Positions 47,331 through 59,549 are shown, counted from the first letter of the stretch. The stretch: DNA of 64,000 nt from Hanleya hanleyi (GCA_036873755.1 JAVTVY010018962.1:19083-83082), one strand, 5' to 3'. Notes: a model not told the origin generated them from the sequence alone. Numbers and translations: made by a program.

Positions 47331-48554
47331 ACGGGGAGTTCCCATTTCTAGGTGGAAAGTCCAAGTTTCCGGTTTTTATATTTTCATGAAAAATCATAAT
47401 TTCCCATTTGTCCCACCCATCATGTATCTGCCTCGTCTGTCGACCTCTATTGGTTTACCGCGACCTATTTGACGGCGTGTCCAATCCGTTTTTCAAAATC
47501 CTAGTTTTGCATCAACCCAGTCAGTCACGTTACCTTACCGCCCATCGCGTGACCGGTAATGGTTGGATGGTTATTTGAAGTTTAACGTCGCACCTAACCT
47601 TATTGGTCACACGGCGACGATGACCCAAACAAACATACCCTAACAAAACCCTAACCCTAACCAAAACTACAAAAAAAATCGAATTTTGAAAATTAGGCTC
47701 TACAGACACTGATCACAATGGATCTTCAGAGAGCCCAATCTGTTTGATACTTTAATCTACCTCCTGTGCCAGATAAACATGGTATGGTTGTGACCGGTAT
47801 TGACGAGAGTTTCACGTTGACACTCTCCCCCGCCCATTAGGACCTAATATTGGCCCATCTAGTCCCATTTGAGGGAGATTCGACCCATCCACGTTGTCAT
47901 AGCAACCCGAGTCCATGCCCAAGGGTCAAAGGCCAATGCTCCCCGTTTCCTCCCAATTTCCCTTCACACCTCTCCTCCATAAATACTAAGAGATCGGAAC
48001 TTTCTATACTACTCCCTCCCAAATTCCCAAAGTCTGTCATGGAAAATGTTGTGGACATATACGTACGATAAGTGGAAACAGTTCGTTGGCTTACATCAGC
48101 TGATAGTGAATGTAAGAAGAAATGTTAAGTAAATTGAAGGAAAAAATATCTTTGAAGAAGCTTTATTAATATCACTCAAAGTCGACGACAACACGTTAGA
48201 CTGCGAAAGCCCTTTCGAAGAAATTACCTTAAAAATAAGTAAATACTCGTGATATTTAGTCCATGAGGGGTCAATGAAAACGCCATTTACGGAAGTTCTG
48301 ATATCTGAATCTTTATTTGTAGGAGTGAAACGACGTCATTACCCAAGTGACGTGACGTCACATCGAGGGTCGTCAAGCCATTGATTTACATTGGGAATGC
48401 TGGATTTATTCATTTGTAGCCTTCACGTCTCTCATGTGTAGATGCCCGCGAGACTTGGACTATAAATCTTGGAAATTGAGCAGTTGAACGCCTAGGTTTA
48501 GTTAGGCCTATTCTCATGCGATATTGTTAATGTAAATACACTGTCCGATGGCTG

Positions 48555-49785
48555 ATCTTGGCGCAGTGTCACATGGTCAGTGGTATCCTGATCCTGGCGC
48601 GATGTCACGTGGTCAATGTTGTCCTAATCTTGGTGCGATGTCACGTAATCCATGCTGTCCTAATCTTGGAGCGATGTGACGTTGCCAATGGTGTCCTAAC
48701 CTTGGTGCGATGTCACGTGGTTAATCGTGTCCTAATCTTTGCGCGATGTCACGTTGTCAATGATGTCCTAATCTTGGTGCGATGTCACGTGGTCAATGGT
48801 GTCCTAATCTTGGCGCGATGTCACGTAGTCAATGGTGCCCTAATCTTAGAGCGATGTCGAGTGGTCAATGATGTCCTAATCTTGGAGCGATGTAAAGTTG
48901 TCAATAGTGTCCTAAACTTGGTGCGATGTCACGTGGTCAATCGTGTCCTAATCTCGTCGCGATGTCACGTTGTCAGTGATGTCAATCTTGGTGCGATGCC
49001 ACGTGGTCCATGGTGTCCTAATCTCGTCGCGAAGTCACGTTGTCAATGATGTCAATCTTGGTGCGATGTCACGTGGTCCATGGTGTCCTAATCTCGGAGC
49101 GATGTCACGTTGTCAATGGTGTCCTAATCTTAGCGCGATGTCACGTTGTCAGTGGTGTCCTAACCTTGTACGATGTTACATGGTCACATGTCCTAATCTT
49201 GGCGCGATGTCACGTTGTCAATGATGTCCTAATCTTGGAGCGATGTCACGTGGTCAATGATGTCCTAATCTTCGAGCGACGCCATGTGGTTAATGGTGTC
49301 CTAATCTTTGCGCTATGTCACGTGGTCAATAGTGACCTAATCTTGGTGAGATGTCACGTGGTTAATAGTGTCCTAACCTGGGTGCGAGATCACGTTGTCA
49401 ATAATGTCCTAATCTTGGTGCCATGTCACATGGCCAATGGTGTCCTAATCTTGGTGCAATGTCACGTGGTCAATGATGTACTAATCTTGGAGAGAGAGAG
49501 ATAATTAAGGTTTAATGTCGCGTCCAGCAATATTTCGACTATATAGCGACGATCAAACGAAATTCTAAGTACTCAAGCCCATAACTTAGTAATCAAATGC
49601 ATTAAAACATACATGTACACACATTAAAACTTATGTAACAAACCGATTTCTCTCAAATAAGCCAAGACGCAATCCTCCCTCACCCGACTAAAAAGATCTT
49701 CCAAAGTGGTGCGATGTCACGTTGCCAAAGATGTCATAATCTTGATGCGATGTCACGTGGTCAAAAGTTTCCTGATCTTGGCGCC
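48555..49785. repeat. 36-bp E-box minisatellite, about 26 units, interrupted once
   Basis: The unit TCCTAATCTTGGTGCGATG plus TCACGTGGTCAATGGTG contains CACGTG (E-box) in most copies. The 36-base period gives a 12-residue repeating peptide in open frames, which is not a gene. A LINE tail at 49493-49707 splits the array, and two more units follow it. Confidence 0.95.
49493..49707 (-). mobile_element. I/Nimb-like LINE 3' tail inserted in the minisatellite
   Basis: It starts with (GA)n, carries the inverse of the family 3' UTR and stops within the C-terminal codons. Both borders are sharp against the 36-base repeat. Confidence 0.85.
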
Positions 49786-50429
49786 TATAAATAGTGACCC
49801 AATGACAATGCCCGTCTTAATTTAAAATGACGCGGGTCGAATGTCCAATCGCTGGAGGTGACACAGCTGGAAGAGCACACTGTTAATATATTGATTTAAC
49901 AGAGAGTCCTACAGTCTACGGTTATAATAAGAGCTGTGCGCAGATATATATTGGGTCTAGGGAGCAGCGGAAACCAGGCACCATGTTAAACTGAGCTATC
50001 CAATGTAATATATTTACCTACTCCCCCCTCCAAACGAGGGATATATAAATGTTCGTACAAGGGATCGTTGTTTTCACTTGTTTTTCTTTGTCTTTTCAGA
50101 ATAATCTCTATCGGGAACTCTCTAAACAAAGGATGGATATTGATCAAGCTCAAGTTGAGTGAAGGTCACTAAAGTTTGGTTAAATTCACCCAAGTTTGTT
50201 AAAAGTTCACTCAAGCTTGGGTGCAATTCACTCAAGTTTACTTGCGGTTCTATTACGGATCACCCGAAACAGTCCCGAAACGAAGAAAACTAACAAGTAG
50301 ATGGCCACCAAACACTTCTACATGCAGTTGAAATGTTCGACTCGATCACAATTAGACATGTAAACGTTGGGTGAAATAATGTATTACTTATGTGATCTTA
50401 CCAACACTACATGAAACGCCGAGGACATG

Positions 50430-51360
50430 TGTCCGAATGAACAACGGGATCAAACAGCAGCAAAGGTTTCCGTCCAATCAGAGAATCCGGCAGCCATTAC
50501 TTGTCTCTTAATGTATCGATGATGTTTTTCAAACATCATACTGAACACTTGAAGAGTATCAAAGGATATATAGATCATCAATGATTTTACATCAATTAAA
50601 ATTGGCTACCAAGCTTTCCATCCAACCAGAGAAAACGGTTCTGTCATTCATTTGTAATCTCTATATGTATTGATGTATACAGTCTTGCATCAAACGCTCG
50701 AACCATACCAGAGGTATAGATTTTGCATAAATTAAAGATGGCAATCAAGTTTTCCACCTAATCAGAGAAAGTGGCTGTCATAATTGTAAGTCTCTTGATG
50801 TATCGATGATTTATAGTTTCATATGAAGCACTAAAATGGTATCAGATATATATCATTAATGATTTTGCATAAATTAAAAATCGTCCCCAAGATTTCCACC
50901 CAATCAGAGAAAACAGTTCTGTCATTCATCGTAAGTCTATTGATGCATCGATGATGTATACCAAAATTTACATCGAGCACTTGAACGGTATCAGAGATAG
51001 AGATCATTAATGATTTTGCATAAATTGAAGATGGTCGCCCATCCTTCAAGCCACTCAGAGGAACTGATGTGGTTATTCATTGCAAGTCGCTTGCTGCATC
51101 GATGCTGTATACCAAGTTTCGTAGAGAACACTTAAATGGTATCACAAAAATAAATCATTAAAGATTCTGCATAAATTAAAGATGGTTGCCGAGGCTCTCA
51201 CCCAATCAGGGAAAATGGTTTGGCAATTCCTTTAAAGTTTCTTGATGTATCGATGATCTATACCAAGTTTCACAATGAACAGCGGAATGGTTTCCGAGAT
51301 ACACAAGATTAATGGTTTCGCATAAATTAAAGATGGCTGCCAAAGTTCCAAATTCAATAG
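50430..51360. repeat. Satellite of about 148 bp, six units
   Basis: GCATAAATTAAAGATGG recurs at about 50727, 50868, 51019, 51170 and 51320. Each copy is followed by AATCAGAGAAA and TTGATGTATCGATGAT. Confidence 0.85.
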
Positions 51361-51399
51361 GGTTCTGGGTCACGAGCATATGGAGGTGCACTGCAATTT

Positions 51400-52050
51400 T
51401 GGTGTGCTTAGGGTAAGTCGCTCTAAAGATATCTTAACGAGAAATATGTGGCGGACAGACGTACATGACGACAATACCTTTTGGCCGAGGGATAAAAGAA
51501 ACAAAACTTGATTACATGATTACATCTTTATTCCAGGATTTAAACAATAATAGCTTGAATTAATATTTTCCATAATTAAATATTCAATTTTATACTAATC
51601 CTCTCTGGCCAGTATAATACTTCAGTTGTATCCAGTTCAGGGAAATTAACACTCCTTAAAATGGCAATAGAATATCCAGGGTATTTTTAACGACACTTCC
51701 TCAATTCAGTAATTTTAAATTCATTTGTTGATTTATTTCCTGTATTTTCTTCTCGTAAATAAGTGTAACTATATGTTTCAGGAAAACGATTGAATGATTT
51801 TCATCTAATCGTAGTCCCGTACTTGGCCAGGTAGGTTCAATATAAAGATATTTCACACATTTAATTTATTTCATAAACATTTCTTCCATTTTACCAAGCT
51901 CTATTTTTTTTGTCATTTGATATTTGTAATCCTGTCACAGTGTGTGCAGTTTCGTGAAATCGTTAAAAGACAATTCCGTTTCTAGATACCCGGTACTAGA
52001 TCATACATTTGCTATTTTTCCTCATCTAGCACATTCACTTGGTTAAACAC
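51400..52050. other. No recognisable feature
   Basis: AT-rich sequence without gene or repeat signals. Confidence 0.5.
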
Positions 52051-52062
52051 ACTATTTACTAG

Positions 52063-52799
52063 TCAAGTTAACATGCCTCTGAATGTGGGACATCAGAGGC
52101 ATGGGGTGCGATTTTCTATGTCTCAATGAGGTAGATACACAACGTCGGAAACAGACCAGAAAATTACATTCACTCGCCCCAATCCCCACTATCGTAACAT
52201 ATGCTTTCAACGGGTTAGAATGCCACCAATATTCTTAGTGGCACTCAAACTGCGACAGACAACAAAATGAAGAGAGAGCCGAGAAGGCGGCTGCCATGTC
52301 ATATTCCTCTCCCCTCAAACGTGCCGACAAAATACGAGTCTTTCCTAAAAACGACCCGTTCAATTTTGCCCGTGGGACTGAACATACAATTTCGTGCAGG
52401 CAAACACGTGTACAATATTCGACGCTCACAAACCACGAGAAAGTGCCACACACTGTTCAAGCCCACTTGGTCCCACGGGCAAAATTTGACGGGGTCGGTT
52501 TTAAAAAATCTCGTATGTTGTCAGTACCTTTGAGAGAAGAAAAATATGACATGGCTGCCGCCTTCTCGGCTTTTTCTTCATTTTGTTGTCCGTCGCAGTT
52601 GGAGTGCAAGTAAGTGTTTGTGACTAAGAATATTGGTGGCATTCTAACCCGTTGAAAGCATATGTTACGATAGTGGGGATTGGGGCGAGTGAATGTAATT
52701 TTCTGGTCTGTTTCCGACGTTATTTATCTACCTCATTGAGACATGGAAAATCGTACCCCATGCCTCTTATGTCCTACATTCAGAGGCATGTTAACTTGA
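52063..52799. mobile_element. Foldback element with about 320-bp arms
   Basis: It begins TCAAGTTAACATGCCTCTGA and ends with its inverse. The arms (52063-52375 and 52465-52799) match over nearly their whole length, leaving a spacer of about 90 bases. CTATTTACTAG flanks it at 52052-52062 and 52804-52814. ORFs inside follow from the palindrome and are not genes. Confidence 0.85.
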
Positions 52800-52814
52800 C
52801 CACCTATTTACTAG

Positions 52815-53652
52815 CTCTGCGTTAAAAGTAATACGTCGCGTTGTACATCTACCTGTTAAGAAGTTTCAGAACAAAATCTTCAAGTATCCACTGTATTTAC
52901 TCTCCACACTACCCAGTAGACGGTATACACTGCACAGATCATTGAAATATCAAACGGTGTAGCAAAATTCACTTACTGAAGCCAGCCTTATCAAGCGTGC
53001 CTATACGACCTGATTACTACAGTGTCATTTAACTTCAACAAACGTCAGCCTTGAAAGTTACGTCAGGTGTAATCTACGCAGGCTTTGTAAGACCGACCTC
53101 TGGTGATCTAAATGCTAGGAAATCTCCGGTAAACAGTGTTCATGTTTTCTTTGGAAAGCATGATTGTCCATCGTGGATGAAATGTTCCGATTCAACTCCC
53201 GGAATAAATAAGCTATACCGATACCGACCAATAACTCACTCTGACATCGTCCTAGACAATTGTCATGCATAGTTAGCACATGTTGCTGAAGCATCTCTGG
53301 ATAATTTCTCATTGGGTATACATGGTCTATCTCTTAATCCACCGTAGTTAAACTGGACTACTAAAAACTAAGATTCCTAGGTCCAGAGTTCCACTCACCA
53401 AAATGGTTAAAATAATCAACTAGCTTGCAATGGCAAGTCTAAGCAACAGTTTTTTGCTCTTATTTTGCATTACATCGACGTTGATATTGAGCTCTTCACG
53501 TAACGGAATGTATGTGAGAAAAAGGTGGGAGCCAATATTGAATCACCGAGAGCAATCAGTGATTTTGGTTTAATTCCAGTATGAAAATTGTACTTCATCC
53601 CGCCGCGAAATGGCGAATATAAAAACGATTACTCGTCATCTTCAGTGAAGCC
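52815..53652. other. No recognisable feature (3' flank of the lectin gene)
   Basis: Part of this is likely the lectin gene's 3' UTR. I could not place a convincing AATAAA. Confidence 0.4.
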
Positions 53653-53960
53653 TTAAGCTGGTGCGTTGCCAACACGATTACGGGGTAGCAGATCCCTCAA
53701 TCGATGAATTGCCATTCTGGCATCCTGGTATAATCGCGGGACGTCCATCAATACAATCATGCCAACAACAATACTGAGGAGCATGATACCAGCGTAGCCT
53801 AACCCCTTGGCGCTGGGTCTGAAGTCCGGTACGCTGTAGTACTTTCGCTTTTTGCGACTGTTATAAAGATGCTTCACGTCCAGGCTGTCCAGGATTGGCT
53901 TCATGAACGCATCGGATTCTTCCTTCGTCATCTTGGGCGGCATTGGTCGACAGGGTGGAT
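53653..53960 (-). CDS. Lectin/PAN membrane protein, last coding exon: TM segment and tail
   Basis: An acceptor TTACAG precedes 53960; the stop is at 53653-53655. The exon completes a split Asp codon with the previous exon (phase 1). It encodes a charged juxtamembrane stretch (NSRKKRKYY, then PDFRPSAKGL), a hydrophobic segment of about 20 residues (YAGIMLLSIVVGMIVLM) and a basic tail ending NAPA. This gives a single-pass membrane protein with extracellular lectin and PAN modules and a short cytoplasmic tail. Phases agree with all exons upstream, so the splice model is well supported. The in-exon ATG at 53943 is internal, not a start. Confidence 0.75.
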
Positions 53961-54824
53961 CTGTAATTTTGATTGTACAGATGGCTTGTTAATATTTATC
54001 AGAATTGGCATCAACTTTGGCATAATAAAGGAGGAGGGTAATTCCGAAAATATTATCGAAAAGCATTTTGAAGATCAATATTTCGAAATATATTGTATTC
54101 ATGTCATCGCCAGGACTGGTAGTATACACTACTGTTTACAGCAGGTTCACTGCAAACTACCACTCCTGACGATGACATCAATAAATATATCTTTATATCA
54201 AAATAATATTTTCGGAGTCACCTTCCTTCTGTATTGGAGTAACAGTATTTTAGGTATACATTCGCAGCAAACAGAGATTTTCTAACAGGGAAACGTAATT
54301 TTTGTTTTATCAGTCTGATAAAATTATTTTTTAATTGATCAAAGGGCCATTATTCTCACAAAACAAGCATATTAATCAGGAAGTAAGGTGAAGCCAATTG
54401 TTTCCTCGTTACCATCCAGCAGGCAGGTTAGAAACATTCATATGGAAATGAAATATATATTTTGTCTGTTGTAGAAAGAGAAGGGATATGTCGCAACTCG
54501 GTGAATATGATGTACAATGAGCGCACGGTGTAATCGATGAATAGTTAATAATAATCAGTAAATGGTATACTGCTGTACGTTAATAAAGGGATCGTCAACA
54601 ACCCGTCTGTTGTCATAATGTCTAGGTTATAACTCTGTTCTAACGATGGCTGAAATAAGGTCTGATTTATCAAGGCCCAAAGTAGAGATAATCCGTCTGA
54701 ACTGGAACCCGGTCATTCTTACATGGATAAACATGGCAAGTCATAGTATTATACCATTTGATATATGTAAGCTGCCCGAGTTCATCTTGTAGCATATAGA
54801 TTCGAATAAATATTTTGTACTAAC

Positions 54825-54884
54825 CTTTTGCGGGACAGGGATTGGGGTGCTTAGTCTCCTTTATATTGCTGGAGTTGGTGGCGG
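54825..54884 (-). CDS. Lectin/PAN membrane protein, 60-bp linker exon
   Basis: A short exon is bounded by TTTTCCAG and GTTAGT. It reads ATNSSNIKETKHPNPCPAK, has one N-glycosylation sequon (NSS), and keeps phase 1 on both sides, joining the PAN exon to the membrane exon without a stop. It was too short to be noticed as a free-standing frame. Confidence 0.7.
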
Positions 54885-55450
54885 CTGGAAAATAAAATAA
54901 AAAAAAGAAGAAAAATATAAACAGTGTTTGTCTAATATATCGAGCAGAGCAAAGTATCCTAAAAAGCTATGCCACTACCGTTGGCTATTATGGTCAGTGT
55001 ATGTTTTATAATACGCCAGCTCTTGAGGTATTCACATATGCGACGACGTATTTCCCAAACAATCTAACTGTATCGCGCGTTCTGATTGGTTCCAGTCGGG
55101 CTCCATTTGGAGACAGGCTCACTGCCCATTATATCAAATCAGAAGACCGATATACGCTGACATTTTGAATTTAAGACAATAGCATTCTTCACTGTCGTTA
55201 TAATCAGGAACAAACCAGATACTATAGAAATCTGACAACCATTTTTCCAAGCATAATAGCTACAGCGTGCTTGGATCGAAGTCAGTAAAACACCGGGCTG
55301 CAAACGACAACTGCCGGAAAGCGGAGAATCCTGTATACATTCAGACAGAATTCCACAAAAAAATGGTAGAAGGCTTTATTAGCAGCAACCTAGATTATGG
55401 TAGCTGCATCCAAGTCAACAATGGGACTGATCATCCAGGGTGCACTGTCA

Positions 55451-55676
55451 GAGAGAGAGAGAGAGAATTAAGGTTTGATGTCGCGTTCAGCAGTATTTCA
55501 GCTATATAGCGACGATCAAACAAAATTCTAAGTACTCAAGTCACTAAGTAATCTAACGCATTAAAACATACACACATTAAAACTTATGTAACAGCCCGAT
55601 TTCTCCCAAATAACCCAAGATGCAATCCTCCCTCACCCGACCAAAAAGATCTTCCAAAGTAGTCGCTCGATAAAAT
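55451..55676 (-). mobile_element. I/Nimb-like LINE tail with 11-bp target duplication, in a lectin-gene intron
   Basis: GTGCACTGTCA flanks the insert exactly (55440-55450 and 55677-55687). The insert starts with (GA)n and holds the family 3' end only. This is a clear 5'-truncated retrotransposition. Confidence 0.9.
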
Positions 55677-55911
55677 GTGCACTGTCAAGTTCAAACGTCT
55701 AACATGTACGAGAAATTATTATGATTAATGAAAGTGATTGACAATCTTTCGAAGAGAATATCTACATGTCTCATGTTTGATCTAAGAGGGTAGATCTACA
55801 CTTGAATGTAAACATATACCGAACTGGTAGGATATTGCGTAGATTGCAATGAGACAATTGTAATTTGTCCGCCTCGACAACGGAATTGGAAGAACCGTAA
55901 CTGCTACTTAC

Positions 55912-56178
55912 CCTCGTAGCATATTCGGGCCCCGGCAATTGTACCATTGGAGTCAACCCTCAAGCTGGAGTTCATCATAGCCACTGGGTTTGGGGCAAAG
56001 AACAGAGTACAGTCTCTACTCGTCGTGTTATACATGTAAGCCCAACATTCGTCCACTCCTCCGTCATTGCCGCAAACATCTTGGCACTCGGTCAAATTGC
56101 ATTGGAGAGTGTGATTGCCAGGGAGCTGAAAGGCTTTGTCTGTATAGTTCTTGAATGTACAGTTACCTTCAACAAACA
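55912..56178 (-). CDS. Lectin/PAN membrane protein, PAN/apple-like exon
   Basis: A 267-base phase-1 exon is bounded by TTTCTTAG and GTAAGT. It encodes FVEGNCTFKNY, several sequons, CNLTECQDVCGND, DECWAYMYN, DCTLFF and a final ARICYE. The cysteine order (early C, C-x5-C-x3-C, C-W-A, C-x-L, final C) fits a PAN/apple domain, a module used for protein or sugar binding. It follows the C-type lectin domain directly. Confidence 0.75.
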
Positions 56179-56465
56179 CTAAGAAATGAACGAACATGTG
56201 GTAAACTGCCTAATTATATCATCCCGATATTCGGCTCGACGGCCTGACGGATACTAACGCCAGATCTGACATTCAGTAGTCATATAGGCTAGTCCATAGC
56301 CGAATATCCTTATTTCATTAATCAATACAAGCACCTCATTATCAGCAGGTACGACCACAATCTTAAGCTAAGATTCTAAAAGAGAAATTAGATCAACAGT
56401 TTTAATAGTCGACAAGATATCATGAGGTTGATATCGTCCAATGCGTATCATTGATCAATATGTTT

Positions 56466-56740
56466 TAATTACTACACATATAAGGGAAGTGGGAAGAGAT
56501 GCCGACATAGTGACTGCGTCATATGACTTCACAGAATTGTCTTCTGGTAAACCTATTCTAAATCTAACGATTCGTGATATGTGTTGTATCTCGGGTACGC
56601 TTTTATTGTACCTGTTCATGTGGCAACTTGGATGATATGACCACAGGGCCCCTAGCACCGGCATAAGCGGTATTAGACACAAATCTAGAGAGCTATGATG
56701 GAAATGCTCTGACAACTCGTATACTGGTAATTAAGCCACA
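56466..56740 (-). mobile_element. Hairpin-bearing repeat in a lectin-gene intron
   Basis: It starts ACACATATAAGGGAAGTGGG and runs to ACTCGTATACTGGTAATT, with hairpin sequence near 56591-56613. A more diverged second relative (CGGAATTAGAGCC; AATCACACTC region) lies at 56755-56850. Confidence 0.8.
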
Positions 56741-56888
56741 TGCTCTACTCAGTTGTTATCTAGATTACACTGCATTAGGCTTTGAGTGTGATTGCTCATA
56801 TGAAACCACGAATAAGGCCACAAGCCCCAGGCTACGCGGAATTAGAGCCAGTATAGAACACAAACAAAGTCTATATAAAAATACATAC

Positions 56889-57127
56889 CTCCCTGATGAC
56901 TTTGGCAGATAAATTGGAATGTTTTCTGACACTTCTTCGTGGCCCATTTCCATTCAGAGTGATATTCTTCCTGCAAAATGCAATTCTCCAAATTCGGACG
57001 GTCTGGTTCCCGATCTCCCCAATTAGTCCAGTGTGCATCCACTAGGGTACGGTTACAGCCGACGGCCCAGGTGAATGTTTTATTGGGTGGATCTCTATCA
57101 AACATCCCGATCCAGTACGCTTGATCT
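56889..57127 (-). CDS. Lectin/PAN membrane protein, second half of C-type lectin domain
   Basis: The exon (phase 2 in, phase 1 out; CTACCCAG acceptor, GTATGT donor) reads DQAYWIGMFDR, then C..T, WTNWGDREPDRPN, ENC, then W-KWATKKC and FICQ. These are the WIG core, the EPN-like calcium/sugar-site position (here EPD) and the two distal cysteines of a C-type lectin domain. The usual WND triplet is WKW, so calcium-dependent sugar binding may be altered or lost. Confidence 0.8.
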
Positions 57128-57950
57128 CTGGGTAGGAGAAGAACATCAATAGATGAATACATTTCATGAAACAACCAATTGATATCTAAGCGTTGCCATT
57201 CACCATAGAACTAGAATGATCATCACTGTGTCGTCACCCAAATCAAGCTAATCCTAATGTCTCATTGTTCCAATAAAATTGAACTTCTTCTGTGTGGACT
57301 TGGTAAGGTGAAATTTCCCATACAAGATTTCAAAATATATGATTCTCTACATTGCAAGTTTCAACAAAGTATAATGTATTGTACTTGGACCATTGTGTAT
57401 TGCTATTAAATTCTTATCACCTTCATAATGCATACAGTTTTGACATCATCTTCTACAATATTATTGACAGACTATCCTTATCATGGGTCACGTGATACAG
57501 CTATTTGCCACTTCAAATATTAAGAGTTCTACTGTTTGCGGCTTCTCAACACTTTAGTATGTACCTATTACCTTGGCACAAGACAATGCAAATAAAAATT
57601 GCATGACCAACTGTTCTTTTCTTGCAGTTGCTCTAGTTAGAAATCCTCTTCGTCATCGTTCCTTGTGATCCTCAATTGAAAATCGAGGGAGAAGCAACTG
57701 GCTATTTCTGTAGGCTTTAGATTTAGTTCAACTAGTACCCTTGTATCAGATGAAATTTCGAGTCGTTTTCAAGTTATGATTGCCACTATTTGATTGTTCG
57801 TAAACACCATGTATCTGTAACATGACTATGGGTTTTATAGGCAAAGGTAATCTCTGAGTGTTCAAACTTCATTGTTCAATCCAAACTATATAAAAAGATT
57901 TGGTATTTTTCACGAGTTGTGAAGAAAGTTGGAAGCTCAGTTGTACTCAC

Positions 57951-58134
57951 AATTTTGACTTCCATGGCTCCTGCTCTCGGAAATAATCTACAATTGTGTC
58001 TTTGTCTGCAGAGTCAACCATCAGTGATATACCATGGCTTTGTTGACACATCTTATTCGCCTGGTTCCACGTAGCTTCCTCCTCATATAGAGTGAAAATC
58101 GTCTTCATCGTGGTTCTTATCGATGCATTGGGAT
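57951..58134 (-). CDS. Lectin/PAN membrane protein, first half of C-type lectin domain
   Basis: The exon is bounded by AACTTTATAG and GTGAGT, phase 1 in and phase 2 out. It encodes FTLYEEEATWNQANKMCQQ, GISLMVDSADKDTI and ends KSKL. The W..A...C...G..L pattern is the start of a C-type lectin fold. Joined in phase to the next exon it gives one domain split by an intron, as in many animal lectins. Confidence 0.75.
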
Positions 58135-58269
58135 CTATAAAGTTAAGTGTAAAGCGTACCTGGGATACAGGTTGGCGCATCAAAACTGGACAACCTGATA
58201 TTCGCAACCTTAATCATACCAATCGACATTTCAGCACTGCTTAATTTCCAACTTGGACCATGATGTTTG

Positions 58270-58920
58270 CAAACTGGTGATACATGTACAATGTCGGACA
58301 ATATCTCAGTAGGCCAATATGAATACGTGAGTACGGAGAACACCGTGGGGTTGCCCAAGCCCGTGATACAATGTCGGACAATCTCGGAGTGGACCAAATG
58401 AATATGTAAACGCAGAGACTACCATAAGGTACCCACAGTCGCTGATAGACCTATCTCGTTGGAGATGTATGTTGGACAATCTCGCAGTGGATCAACAGGA
58501 GTATTTGAGCATAAAAGAACCCATGAGCTTGGTAAACCGGTCATACAATGTCGAACAATCTCGGAGTCGGCCAACATAGATATGTGATCACAACGAATAC
58601 ACCGATAGTCCCATTATGGATAGGTGACAACAGAGGATACCAAATTTGAAAGCTGGATATCAAATATCGAGGAATCGCTAATTGGACCAACATGAATATG
58701 TGAACACGGAAGATACCGTGATATTATTAAAACCTGTGGAACGATACAGGGCAAACTTGTACCAGACAAAAATATTTTTCTGAATATATCAACGGGAATA
58801 TGTGAACGATTAGCTTATGCCACGAGGGTTTTCTAAACCGGAAGTACTATGCCGAAGAATGTAGTATTAGCCGGACACGAATATGTGAATGTAACAAAAT
58901 TACTATGGGGGTTTTGGGAG
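58270..58920. repeat. Intronic tandem repeat of about 90 bp
   Basis: ACAATGTCGGACAATCTCGGAGT-like phrases (in parts) recur at 80-100-base spacing from 58285 to about 58700, with AATATGTGAAC in each unit. Confidence 0.7.
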
Positions 58921-58929
58921 TCGGTTATA

Positions 58930-59001
58930 GTCGGCTGTGAAGTCATGTGACTCTGTCAGTATGTCGGCACTTCTTCCCACTTCCCTTATATGTGTTGTAA
59001 T
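58930..59001 (+). mobile_element. Fragment of the hairpin-bearing repeat
   Basis: GTGAAGTCATGTG, CAGTATGTCGGCAC and CTTCCCTTATATGTGTTGTA match the end of the 510-bp unit. The hairpin part is missing. Confidence 0.8.
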
Positions 59002-59193
59002 ATTGAGAGTGGAAACAAAAATAATGAAAGCTTTGAAAATTACCAAAGAAGAGAGAATAATAATCTAGGTGGATTTACAGGACCATAATATTATACCAAA
59101 GAACACTGACAATCGACATGAGAACACTACCCACCGATGTATCAAATTAGTGAAACTCCATCTTCGGTTATATCCGAATGACAAGAAAAACAC

Positions 59194-59549
59194 CTGAATC
59201 CAAACTTGTAGCGACTGTGACATCAGTTGTAGGTTCGGAAGATTTTTCGATTTCAACAGTTTGCGTAGTGGTCAAAGTGTCATCTGTTGCCTGAGACTTA
59301 GGAATTATCGTTGCCTTCCCAGTTGTCGGAGAATTTGAGGATGTCGTTGCATCCTCATTTGTGACAGAAATTGAGGGCATCGTTTCATACTCAACTGGAG
59401 ATTCAGAGGATATCGTTGCTTACCCGTTGTCGGAGAGCTTAGAGCTGTCGTTGCAACCCCAGATGTCGGAGACTTTGATGGTGTCATTGTGTCCACATCG
59501 GTAGTTTCAACAGACGTTGAAGTTGTTATGGCTTGGTGCGTGGTAGTAA
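59194..59549 (-). CDS. Lectin/PAN membrane protein, Thr/Ser-rich mucin-like exon (frame disturbed)
   Basis: An acceptor (GTGAATAG) opens phase-1 coding sequence rich in Thr, Ser and Pro, with repeats of S-P-T-(T/S)-G-(K/V)-A-T. The frame holds to about 59424, then continues in the next frame to a good donor (TCAG|GTGTTT at 59194), which again is phase 1. Comparison of the repeats suggests one base missing near 59420. Alternatively, GTAAGC at 59423 may act as the donor, giving a 126-base exon that joins the lectin exon in the right phase. The region would be an O-glycosylated stalk. The first exon with a signal peptide was not found. Confidence 0.55.

Noticed and set aside
47636..47672. Telomere-like CCCTAA repeat
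   Set aside because: Only about three imperfect copies; too few to suggest a telomere or interstitial telomeric site.
48558..49504. Open frames with a 12-residue repeat (VLILVRCHVVNG type)
   Set aside because: Direct product of the 36-bp minisatellite; no start context, composition is that of the repeat.
52235..52642. Overlapping ORFs on both strands within 52.2-52.6 kb
   Set aside because: They are created by the inverted arms and spacer of the foldback element.
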